Numbered from the stretch's first letter, positions 8,165 to 14,600 are shown. The stretch is DNA of 19,113 bases from JBAPRR01 sp049281195 (GCA_049281195.1 JBAPRR010000315.1:1-19113); one strand, 5' to 3'. The notes: a model not told the origin generated them from the letters alone. Translations and numbers: made by a program.

Positions 8165-8876
8165 AATTTTTGTGTGAACGTGTGGTCTCCGCGGCCCGAA
8201 GCGCGCGCTCGTGCCCCACGACAAATGCGGTCAGAAAATATGTCACCTCTGGCAAAACAGTCATGAGTTCGCTTCCTCCAGAGTCACGAACGCATCGTGC
8301 CATCCTCTCCATTGCCCCGCCGATCAAGACACTTTCGAGGCCACAGGGGCCTAAGCCCGGCGTTTCTCCAAATTCCGGCACGGCGTCTTCGAAGAAGACT
8401 CTCTCGAACTCTTGGATGAGGTCGTTGAAACGCTCCAGCACATGGGCACCAGCTCGCGGCATCTCCAACAGAGAAAACTGCGCAAACGCTGGATTCACGG
8501 CCAGATCCTGAAGGATCGCACGAAGTGCCGCTGCAACACGTTCTTCCCACGGACCACGAGCTTCGACATAGGCACGCCGACCCTCAACGCAGACGGCGTG
8601 GGCACCCGTGGTCAACGCGGCGAGAAGGCACTCCTCCTTGCTCGCGAACACGATGTAAAACTCACGCGTCGAGATTCCCGCTCGCTTGCAGACAGCAGCG
8701 ACGCCGGCCTCTTCGATACCAGCCTCGTCCACCACCTGCACGATCGCATCGATCAGTCGCGCCCGCTGTACCGCAACGATCTCTTCGCGGCCTCGGCCAT
8801 GACGACCCCGTGGTACGCATCGCCCAAAAACTCGCGGGGTCAACGTACCCGGCAAAATGGCCGGAACGTCTAACAC
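8163..8876 (-). CDS. TetR-family regulator (third of three related copies)
   Basis: A 237-residue TetR-type regulator, the sister of the protein at 7104. The N-terminal extension has 'AILPGTLTPRVFGR' and 'VPRGRHGRGREE', followed by 'RLIDAIVQVVDEAGIEEAGV', 'AVCKRAGISTREFYIVFASK' and EECLLAAL (HTH and helix 4). The C-terminal part keeps 'EMPRAGAHVLERFNDLIQEF' and 'GGAMERMARCVRDSGG', the same positions as in its sister, so the two may sense similar ligands. The start is the GTG at 8876: GGGGAGG lies 7 bases ahead, and a good promoter is found further upstream. The stop codon lies inside a GAAAC-N6-TTTTC dyad. Targets other than this locus are possible; the ligand is unknown. Confidence 0.9.
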   Translation of the reverse strand: MLDVPAILPGTLTPRVFGRCVPRGRHGRGREEIVAVQRARLIDAIVQVVDEAGIEEAGVAAVCKRAGISTREFYIVFASKEECLLAALTTGAHAVCVEGRRAYVEARGPWEERVAAALRAILQDLAVNPAFAQFSLLEMPRAGAHVLERFNDLIQEFERVFFEDAVPEFGETPGLGPCGLESVLIGGAMERMARCVRDSGGSELMTVLPEVTYFLTAFVVGHERALRAAETTRSHKN

Positions 8877-8916
8877 CCTTCAACCTCCCCACACCACAAC
8901 CCTGTCCCTGCTGATT

Positions 8917-8945
8917 AGATAACCACTGTTTTCTCATTCTCACAA
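8917..8945 (-). promoter_or_regulatory. Promoter of the third tetR gene
   Basis: On the minus strand, TTGTGA (8945-8940) and TTATCT (8922-8917) are separated by exactly 17 bases, about 40 bases upstream of the GTG at 8876. This is the best sigma-70-type promoter on the left side of the window. Confidence 0.5.
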
Positions 8946-8975
8946 CTGATGTTGACAGCAACGAATCGTGCTAGC

Positions 8976-9063
8976 AGCGATCAATTCGCATAGCGCAACA
9001 AAATTGGCGGAGCCATCTTGAGTGAGCGGTAAGGCAAACGCGGACAGTCGAGCGATCAATTCG
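8976..9063. repeat. Pair of 13-bp direct repeats
   Basis: AGCGATCAATTCG occurs at 8976-8988 and again at 9051-9063, 75 bp apart, upstream of the third tetR and running up to the end of the repeat-protein remnant. They may be regulator half-sites, or mark the edge of a past deletion or insertion that truncated the neighbouring gene. Nothing else is evident between 8946 and 9064. Confidence 0.35.
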
Positions 9064-9064
9064 T

Positions 9065-9436
9065 TCAGTGCGGAGCTCGCAAGGCCTCATTTCCGGCTGT
9101 GCGCCATGCGACTTTCGAACCGCCTGTTCCGGTGACGACCGGCGCTAAATCTGTGCAGTCAGTTCGAACTGGACAGTCGCTTACAACTACGCCGGTCACG
9201 GGCCAACTTGGCGGTGAGGCGCCCATCGAACCGACGAATCCAGCATCGCCGAAGGCGAAGATCCCACCATCTCCTGCAGCAAGCCAGTAACCCTTGCTGT
9301 CGGAGGTGGCGACCATTCCGACAACAGGCTTGTTGAGATGCTTTCCCCCAATGGAGCCGTAGAACGACGCATCACCGAAGGAGAAGATCCCTCCGTCGGA
9401 AGCGACCAGCCAGCAAGCGAATCCCACAGTTGACAT
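9065..9436 (-). pseudogene. Truncated 'GIFSFGDA' repeat protein
   Basis: About 123 codons carry one and a half copies of the repeat 'WLVASDGGIFSFGDASFYGS...GMVATSDSKGY', well known from large secreted actinobacterial proteins (probable beta-propeller blades). The frame begins in the middle of a repeat: an in-frame TGA lies two codons before the only ATG, there is no signal peptide, and that ATG lies over the -35 box of the divergent marR. The second repeat decays after 'GFVGSMGASPPSWPV'. Full proteins of this type have many blades and an export signal, so this is most likely the tail of a deleted gene. Confidence 0.65.
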
Positions 9437-9467
9437 CCATCAGATTCTGATACATCATTTTCTGATA
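9430..9467 (+). promoter_or_regulatory. marR promoter with embedded palindromic operator
   Basis: TTGACA (9430-9435), a perfect -35, and CATCAT (9453-9458) are 17 bases apart. The ATG of marR is at 9467, 8 bases after the -10 box, so the transcript should be leaderless; no Shine-Dalgarno is present. Between the two boxes lies the perfect palindrome ATCAGA-T-TCTGAT (9439-9451). A further half-site TCTGAT at 9461-9466 gives an 8-bp direct repeat TTCTGATA (9445-9452, 9460-9467). A repressor bound here would block the polymerase, which fits autoregulation by the MarR protein. Confidence 0.6.
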
Positions 9468-9946
9468 TGAATCCGATGTCGCTGTTTCTCCTCGGCAGGA
9501 GGCTGATGCAGATCGCCAATGGAGCCCTGCCGGAGGGCAAGGCGAATGCGAGTGCCCGATTGATATTCGTCGACGTCGCCTACCACCCCAACAGCACGAT
9601 CACCGAGATCACCGAGCGAACCGAGTTCCCTCAGAGCCTGGTGTCGACGGCGGTGGCGAGGCTGCGGGACATGGGACTGCTGGCGACCGAACCGGACCCC
9701 GTTGATCGCCGTCGCACCCTGGTGCGCACGACCCCGGCAATCGGGGCCGTTGAGGGACGTCTGGGCCGGGTTTCGATCGACGACATCGTGGCCAAGGAGA
9801 TGGCTCCCGAAACCCGCGACGAGCTGCCTGACGCGATCGCCGCGCTCGACCTGCTTTCGCGGTTGCTGACGCCTGAGGTGCTCTCCGACGGAACACGGAC
9901 ATCACGGTCACGAGTGCGAGCCACTTCGGGAAGGAACGCCACGTGA
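9467..9946 (+). CDS. MarR-family transcriptional regulator
   Basis: A 159-residue winged-helix regulator. The HTH spans about residues 45-75 ('STITEITERTEFPQSLVSTA' then 'VARLRDMGLL'), followed by the wing 'EPDPVDRRRTLVR' with the D-x-R turn typical of MarR proteins. It is the first gene of the transporter operon; its TGA overlaps the GTG of the ATPase gene by the 4-base GTGA, so the two are translationally coupled. MarR proteins next to efflux pumps usually repress the pump until a small phenolic or antibiotic-like ligand binds, and a palindromic operator lies in its own promoter. The C-terminal 20 residues are Arg/Ser-rich and probably disordered. The ligand is unknown. Confidence 0.88.
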   Translation: MNPMSLFLLGRRLMQIANGALPEGKANASARLIFVDVAYHPNSTITEITERTEFPQSLVSTAVARLRDMGLLATEPDPVDRRRTLVRTTPAIGAVEGRLGRVSIDDIVAKEMAPETRDELPDAIAALDLLSRLLTPEVLSDGTRTSRSRVRATSGRNAT

Positions 9947-10731
9947 GCGACGATCAACAATCGCGACGGGGCGCCGTCTTGGATGTCCGCGACCTCTCCG
10001 TGTCCTACCGGACCAACAAAGCAGTCGACAACGTAAGCTTGCATATAAACCGGAGAGAGATCTTCGGTCTCCTCGGTCCGAACGGAGCGGGCAAGACGAG
10101 CACGCTCAGTGCCATCGAGGGATTGCTCAAGCCGGACTCCGGGACGGTGCTGATCGACGGCGTCGATGTCCGGCGCCACCCCGCTCAGGCCAAATCCAAG
10201 ATGGGCGTGCAGCTCCAGGCCACAAGCTTCCAGGCGCAGCTCAGCCTCAGACAGATCGTCCAGCTCTACGCGGGGTTGTACGGAATTTCAATGTCTGAGG
10301 TTCAGATAACAGAAGGCCTCGAGGGCATCGGGCTCGGTCACGAAAAGCTCAAGCTCTTCAAGCAGCTTTCCGGAGGACAACAACAGAGACTGTCGCTTTT
10401 CATCGCACTAATCAACGACCCGGTACTACTGCTTTTGGACGAACCGACTTCGGGGCTCGATCCTCAGTCGCGTCGTCAACTGTGGTCACGCATTGAGCAC
10501 TTGCGCGACCAAGGCAGCAGCATCCTTCTCACCACCCATTCGATGGAAGAGGCGCAGGCCGTGTGTGACCGGGTCGCCATCATCGACCATGGCCAGGTCC
10601 TGGCGACCGACACGCCGGGCCACCTGATTGATAGGTACAAGGACGATCCGCTCGTCCGTCAGGCCGCGCGTGGCCCGGTGACACTCGAAGATGTCTTTAT
10701 CGGCCTTACCGGGAGCGAGATCCGTGACTAG
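9943..10731 (+). CDS. ABC transporter ATP-binding protein (ABC-2/DrrA type)
   Basis: The 262-residue nucleotide-binding subunit of an ABC-2 transporter. Visible motifs: Walker A GPNGAGKT (45-52), Q-loop near 90-92, signature LSGGQ (142-146) followed by QQRLS, Walker B LLLLDEP (162-168), D-loop SGLD, and switch histidine TTHSMEEAQ (H199). The sequence is closest in style to the DrrA/NatA group, which drives export of drugs, lipids or peptides at the cytoplasmic membrane. The GTG start overlaps the marR stop by four bases, and its own stop lies inside the start of the permease gene. Its dimer would energise the permease encoded next. The substrate is not shown by the sequence. Confidence 0.93.
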   Translation: MSDDQQSRRGAVLDVRDLSVSYRTNKAVDNVSLHINRREIFGLLGPNGAGKTSTLSAIEGLLKPDSGTVLIDGVDVRRHPAQAKSKMGVQLQATSFQAQLSLRQIVQLYAGLYGISMSEVQITEGLEGIGLGHEKLKLFKQLSGGQQQRLSLFIALINDPVLLLLDEPTSGLDPQSRRQLWSRIEHLRDQGSSILLTTHSMEEAQAVCDRVAIIDHGQVLATDTPGHLIDRYKDDPLVRQAARGPVTLEDVFIGLTGSEIRD

Positions 10732-11497
10732 CGCGCAATCCGATACCACTGCACCGAGCACCCGCCTGATCTTTGCGTCTCTCTTGCGGGCTGACTTCAT
10801 CATCTTTTTGAAGAACCGACGATCGTTGATCCTCAGCATCTTGCTCCCGTACGTCATCCTCGTGTCCACGAACTCCAACAAGGGCACGGCGAACTTGGGG
10901 GGCTCGCTATTCGTCATAGGGCTGAGCATCACCTACGGCATCGCCTCTACCTCGATCATGGGTTATTCGCTCGCAGTGGCACGCGACCGTGAAAAGGGTG
11001 TGTTCCAACGCCTACGCGTCACGCCGGCCTCCACGGCGGCCATCATGATCAGCCGGCTGAGCGTGCAGGTCCTGGCGAACCTGATCATCGCGCTCGTCGT
11101 GGTGATTCTCGGTGCCCGGGTTCACCACTTGTCGCTATCCGTAGGACAATACGGACTGGTCCTGTTGATCTCGATCTTGGGCGGATTGATGTTCTTGTGC
11201 ATCGGCCAGGCGCTCGTCGCCCTGGTCAAGTCCTCCGAAACGGTCAACTCGACAGCGCGCTTCCTCTATATAGGACTCATCTTCCTAGGTCTCTTCGGTC
11301 AGAGTGGTTCGCTCGGCCACACCTGGGCTACGGCGGCCAAATGGAGTCCAGTGGGAACAGTCATGACCCTCTTCGCCGGGGTGTTGAAACTGTCCGCGTG
11401 GAACGCGCGCGACTACGAGTCCTTATTGGCCGTGGTCGGCTATATCGTCGTGTTCAGCGTCGTCGGCATCCGCTGGTTCCAATGGGAAGTCCGATGA
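10724..11497 (+). CDS. ABC-2 transporter permease
   Basis: A 257-residue membrane subunit of the ABC-2 family, partner of the preceding ATPase. Six hydrophobic segments can be seen at roughly residues 34-50, 60-88, 108-130, 140-166, 180-196 and 232-252. The second is followed by 'AVARDREKGVFQRLRVTPAS', the cytoplasmic coupling motif (E-K-G-x-x-R-L-R-x-T-P) shared by DrrB-type permeases. I chose the GTG at 10724, which overlaps the ATPase stop by 8 bases and has GGGAGCGAG ahead; an in-frame ATG at 10691 would need a longer overlap. The stop at 11495-11497 forms ATGA with the next ATG, and the small peptide gene follows 28 bases later. Confidence 0.92.
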   Translation: MTSAQSDTTAPSTRLIFASLLRADFIIFLKNRRSLILSILLPYVILVSTNSNKGTANLGGSLFVIGLSITYGIASTSIMGYSLAVARDREKGVFQRLRVTPASTAAIMISRLSVQVLANLIIALVVVILGARVHHLSLSVGQYGLVLLISILGGLMFLCIGQALVALVKSSETVNSTARFLYIGLIFLGLFGQSGSLGHTWATAAKWSPVGTVMTLFAGVLKLSAWNARDYESLLAVVGYIVVFSVVGIRWFQWEVR

Positions 11498-11525
11498 CAT
11501 CTCGATTCCATAAGGAGGTGACGCC

Positions 11526-11585
11526 ATGGTCTTCCTTATCCGAAAGCTGATCGCTCTTATCAAGACCCGCCGCGCCAGTCGCTGA
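11526..11585 (+). CDS. 19-residue cationic amphipathic peptide with perfect ribosome site
   Basis: The peptide is MVFLIRKLIALIKTRRASR. Nine bases, AGGAGGTGA, fully complementary to the usual 16S rRNA 3' end, lie just before it, with GGAGG 7 bases from the ATG: the strongest ribosome site in the window, which is why I call it a gene. It has six basic residues and no acidic one. Hydrophobic residues at 2-5, 8-9 and 11-12 with basic residues at 6, 7 and 13 give an amphipathic helix. It follows the permease by 28 bases and is the last gene of the marR operon. By length, charge and position beside an ABC-2 exporter it resembles leaderless bacteriocins or phenol-soluble modulins, but it could equally be a small membrane partner of the transporter. 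I do not recognise a family. An 18-codon frame starting at 11494 (ATGA overlap with the permease stop) runs across its ribosome site. Confidence 0.6.
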   Translation: MVFLIRKLIALIKTRRASR

Positions 11586-11593
11586 GGCGGCCC

Positions 11594-11624
11594 TTGAGAT
11601 ATCCGCTCGGACTTCGGCTATCCT
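11594..11624 (+). promoter_or_regulatory. Promoter of the thrS leader, giving a leaderless start
   Basis: TATCCT (11619-11624) lies exactly 7 bases before the ATG at 11632, the spacing at which actinobacterial promoters place the transcript start on the A of the ATG. TTGAGA (11594-11599) is the possible -35, with a long 19-base spacer. No Shine-Dalgarno precedes the ATG, as expected for a leaderless message. thrS would thus be transcribed separately from the transporter operon, apart from any read-through. Confidence 0.5.
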
Positions 11625-11631
11625 CGCCGAC

Positions 11632-11679
11632 ATGTGTCAGCCGCAAGCAACGACGACGCCGGTTCTTCTCCGGCGCTAG
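11632..11679 (+). CDS. Attenuator leader peptide with three consecutive Thr codons
   Basis: The peptide is MCQPQATTTPVLLRR, 15 residues ending in TAG. Codons 7-9 are ACG ACG ACG (11650-11658). Its position is that of a control peptide: directly after a promoter, before an intrinsic terminator, and ahead of a threonyl-tRNA synthetase gene. A ribosome waiting for charged tRNA-Thr at these codons would cover the 5' arm of the following hairpin (11657-11662). A ribosome reaching the stop codon (11677-11679) would instead cover the antiterminator strand (11668-11677). The product is expected to have no function of its own. Confidence 0.75.
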   Translation: MCQPQATTTPVLLRR

Positions 11680-11713
11680 CGTGCGGAACTGACGCACTCA
11701 TCCAGCCCCGGAG
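11657..11713 (+). promoter_or_regulatory. Attenuator: pause hairpin and competing antiterminator
   Basis: Segment 1, CGCCGG (11657-11662), pairs with CCGGCG (11670-11675) to form a 6-bp hairpin. The competing segment 2, CTCCGGCGCT (11668-11677), pairs at 9 of 10 positions with segment 3, AGCCCCGGAG (11704-11713), which is the 5' arm of the terminator. The two structures exclude each other. A small hairpin, GTGCG/CGCAC (11681-11685 with 11693-11697), fits inside the antiterminator loop. Threonine shortage should therefore allow read-through into the synthetase gene. No T-box consensus was found. Confidence 0.7.
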
Positions 11714-11734
11714 CATGGCTCCGGGGCTTTTTTT
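11704..11734 (+). terminator. Intrinsic terminator (attenuator) ahead of thrS
   Basis: AGCCCCGGAGC (11704-11714) and GCTCCGGGGCT (11718-11728) form a perfect 11-bp stem around the loop ATG, followed by seven T (11728-11734). It lies between the leader peptide and the synthetase start at 11778, so it can only act as a conditional stop. It is the strongest terminator in the window. Confidence 0.9.
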
Positions 11735-11777
11735 GGTTCCGGGACGATGCTCCGAGGCCCCAACCCAAGGAGCATTC

Positions 11778-13067
11778 GTGAGCACATTGCCCGAGCAGGA
11801 CGACCAGGCACTCGACTACCGCGATCTCAACGGCGACATGTCAGTCTTCGCGAGCGATCCGCTGATCGGCGCCGGCTTACCTCTGTGGTTGCCGGCCGGA
11901 GCGGTCATCAGGCGCGAGTTGGAACAGCTGGCCAGGGACATCGCCCATCGCGACGGCTGTTTGTCGGTGTACTCGCCCGTACTCGCCAAGCGTGCCCTTT
12001 TCGAGCGTTCCGGACATTGGACCAAGTTCAGCGAAGAGATGTTCCCACCCATGCAAGTTGGCGGCGAGGAGTTCGTTCTGCGACCGGCCAACTGCCCGCA
12101 TCACGCGGCGATCTATGCCGCTTCGGCCCACTCCTACCGTGAACTGCCCATCCGATTGAACGAGCTGGCTCCAATGTTCCGCTCCGAGCGCTCAGGCGTC
12201 CTCTCCGGCCTCACCCGAGTCCGCCAGATCAACCTCGATGACACCCACGTCTTCTGCCGACCGGACCAGGTGGCTTCTGAAGTGGCTAGGGCGCTTCGCT
12301 CAGCCCTGGATGCTCAGCGGGTCCTCGGTTTGCCGGTTGACTACGTGCGCCTGTCTCGACGCGATGCGAGCTCCACATACCTCGGGACTTCCGACCAGTG
12401 GGTTCAAGCCGAGGAGGCGCTGCGCTCAGCTGCCTCCGAGGTGCTCGGCGGCGACACCATGCCGTTATCCGAAGCTGAGGGCGAGGCCGCCTTCTACGGT
12501 CCCAAGCTGGGCCTCCAGATTCGTGACGGACGTGGCCACGAAGAGAGCATCGCCACTGTTCAGCTCGACTTCAATCAGCCCGACCGCTTCGACCTCACCT
12601 ATGCCGCAGCGGATGGCAGCCAACAGCGTGTCGTGATGATCCACCGCGGGACCGTCGGCGCCATGGAACGCGTCGTTGCAGCCCTGCTTGAGCGGTACCA
12701 GGGACGACTACCACTGTGGCTTGCTCCAGTACAGATGTGCGTGCTGCCCGTCGGATCCGACCAGGACGAAGCCGCAAGGAATCTGGCCGACGAGCTGACG
12801 GCATCTGGGCTTCGGGTCAGAATTGAGTTCGACGGATCGCTTGGTGCTCGTATCCACGCCAGCAGACAACGCCGCGACGCTCTGATCGGCGTCGTCGGAG
12901 CGCGCGAAGCGGCCGCCCATACCGTGCAGGTGACCGATATCAGTGCTCGGTTCAGAGGACCGATAGAACAGAGGTCACTTGTTCTTGCGCTTGAACATGC
13001 CTATACCACCCGCTCCGCGCAGGTCGCCTGGCAAGAACACACATCGCAAGAAGGGAGGGAACCGTGA
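11778..13067 (+). CDS. thrS: Short threonyl-tRNA synthetase without TGS and editing domains
   Basis: A class II aminoacyl-tRNA synthetase that should charge tRNA-Thr. It is 429 residues against about 640 for the usual bacterial enzyme. The catalytic core shows 'ERSGHWTKFSEEMFP' (76-90), the three zinc ligands of ThrRS (C106 in RPANCPHH, H157 in DDTHVF, H289 in VMIHR), motif 2 'FRSERSGVLSGLTRVRQINL' (134-153) and motif 3 GAMERV (294-299). An anticodon-binding domain follows (about 315-410). The N-terminal TGS and editing domains are absent: the protein starts right at the core, so mischarged Ser-tRNA-Thr would not be cleared by this protein. The start is the GTG at 11778, preceded by AAGGAG; a longer frame from 11634 would read through the terminator and is rejected. 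The attenuator points to induction on threonine shortage. A second copy giving drug resistance, or a biosynthetic aaRS, is possible. Confidence 0.9.
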   Translation: MSTLPEQDDQALDYRDLNGDMSVFASDPLIGAGLPLWLPAGAVIRRELEQLARDIAHRDGCLSVYSPVLAKRALFERSGHWTKFSEEMFPPMQVGGEEFVLRPANCPHHAAIYAASAHSYRELPIRLNELAPMFRSERSGVLSGLTRVRQINLDDTHVFCRPDQVASEVARALRSALDAQRVLGLPVDYVRLSRRDASSTYLGTSDQWVQAEEALRSAASEVLGGDTMPLSEAEGEAAFYGPKLGLQIRDGRGHEESIATVQLDFNQPDRFDLTYAAADGSQQRVVMIHRGTVGAMERVVAALLERYQGRLPLWLAPVQMCVLPVGSDQDEAARNLADELTASGLRVRIEFDGSLGARIHASRQRRDALIGVVGAREAAAHTVQVTDISARFRGPIEQRSLVLALEHAYTTRSAQVAWQEHTSQEGREP

Positions 13068-13177
13068 CAGCAACACCTCCGGTCCCGCCGTCGACAACAA
13101 GGTTCGGCTATCCCAATCGGGTCAGTATGTTCCGGGTGATCTGTTCGATCTGCGGGTCTCGTCCTTCCAGCCCGTGA
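13064..13177 (+). CDS. Possible truncated gene after thrS, 37 codons
   Basis: A GTG overlaps the thrS stop by the 4-base GTGA, with GGGAGGG about 5 bases ahead: the same coupling as the other genes of this operon. The frame begins MTATPPVPPSTTRF and ends after 37 codons; from about 13108 it is antisense to the end of the dimethylformamidase-like gene. It may be the remains of a gene cut off by a rearrangement that joined the two halves of the window, or simple chance. I recognise no domain. Confidence 0.25.
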   Translation: MTATPPVPPSTTRFGYPNRVSMFRVICSICGSRPSSP

Positions 13178-14600
13178 GCCCAGTCGGTCGAGCCCGACGT
13201 CACCACGGTGGCGCCGGCGGTGTTCGTGTAGGCACCGAGCACCGCATGGCCATGGCGGATACGTTCCAAGGCCTCGGGTTCACGCGTCCCGAACACCCGT
13301 GAAGCGATGTACTCGAGCTCGCTCGGCTCCCCCGGTTTCGGCGGGCGAGGCGCGCTGGCGCGTGTGAAGTGCTGCGTCGGGCACGTACCGAGGATCTCGA
13401 AGGTCGACGGAGTCCCGTCCTCGCCGGTCGGGTAAGGCAGCCCGTCGCGATAGGTGAAATCGCATCCGTCGCATTCGTAGCCGACGACTGTGGCACCGGC
13501 CCCGAGCACGTCGCCGTAACCCAGCCCGGTGTTGTCGAAGATCCAGTGGCCGGAGCGGTGGACGGTGTAGCCACCGAGGCCTGAGGTCACATTGCGACCT
13601 ATACGGTGGTAACCACCCCGGGTGAAACTCACGCCGGTCATCAAGTTTTCGGGACGACCGATTACCACGTCTGACCAGAACGTGGTGACCTCTGGTTCCC
13701 TGTCGGTCCCCATAAAGGGGTCGTCCTTGAACTGCCCCTTGTACCCCACCATCACGTCGTGATCGTCACCCTCGATACGCACCTGCCACAACGAGGTATT
13801 GCCCGAGAAGAACGCCGCATTGCCACCGCCTGCGATGAATGCTTCAACCGTGTCGCGCATGGCGCGTGTCCAGTACTCGTCGTGACCGACGGATAGATAG
13901 AGACCGGCGTCATCCAACACCTCGGGATGCTCCTCCAGATCTGCGTTCGTGCACACGCCGATCTCGAAACCCTGGCGTTCGGCCCACTCGATGAAGGGAA
14001 GCTCCCAGTCGGGCCAACCCGCCGAGCCTGCATAGCCGGATAGATGGTTGATCTGGAGGTAGCCGACGTGCGCGGCATTCTGCGGATCGGGTGCGCCCGT
14101 TCCCGTAACCCGACGTCCCTTGCCGGCGGGCTTGTACAGGTAGCCGGGAGACATCGGCCGCTTAATGGCGACGTGGGTGGCGCCGGTGTACAGGTTCTGT
14201 CCGCCAAAGTCGTTGTAGGCGTGCCAGGTATTGGTTGCGAGCGCCAGCACCATGCGCGCTCCAGAGGTCGGACGCACGACGAAGAACGCGTAGTCGCGTC
14301 GCACCTTGTCCCCGACATCGATCTCCAAGACGACCTCGTAGTAGCCGGACCGCCACGTCGCGTCGACATCCAGCGTCACAGCGGCCGGCCAGCCGCACCC
14401 TTCGACGAGGCGTCTTCGGGTACGTCGTGTTCGTCGGCGGCGATCGCTTCAGCCCTGAACACGACCTGCCGCTGCGAGCCCACCCGTGCAACCTCGACGC
14501 GCACTGGTCGCCCACCAGAAGATGACAGGTGCAGGCCGACCAACTCGCCGGCAACCAGCGACTGCGGCCAGCAATAACCCGTCACCACCTCGCGCGGCAT
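13108..14600 (-). pseudogene. N,N-dimethylformamidase beta-like protein with a one-base frameshift
   Basis: The protein matches the DMFase large-subunit-like family (amide hydrolases with a beta-sandwich start and a petrobactin-type C-terminal fold). The C-terminal 423 residues contain 'LATNTWHAYNDFGGQNLYTG', 'SVGHDEYWTRAMRDTVEAFI' and 'GGGNAAFFSGNTSLWQVRIE', all family hallmarks. The first 74 codons (14600-14376) belong to the same protein, 'GYCWPQSLVAGE' to 'PEDASSKG', but are in another frame. Restoring one base in the GGG at 14400-14398 gives 'SSKGCGWPAAVTLDVDATW' and a continuous protein of about 497 residues, normal for the family. The broken frame ends in TGA overlapping a GTG (GTGA), so a second polypeptide could be started there. 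It is the last gene of the minus-strand operon. A sequencing error is the simplest alternative to a true mutation. Confidence 0.8.

Noticed and set aside
11634..11777. Extended N-terminus for the threonyl-tRNA synthetase from a GTG at 11634
   Set aside because: It would translate through the leader peptide, the 11-bp terminator stem and its T run. The GTG at 11778 has AAGGAG and begins at the family core.
11640..11777. T-box riboswitch upstream of thrS
   Set aside because: The conserved T-box segment (AGGGTGG-ACCGCG type) and a specifier hairpin are not present; the leader-peptide attenuator explains the structure better.
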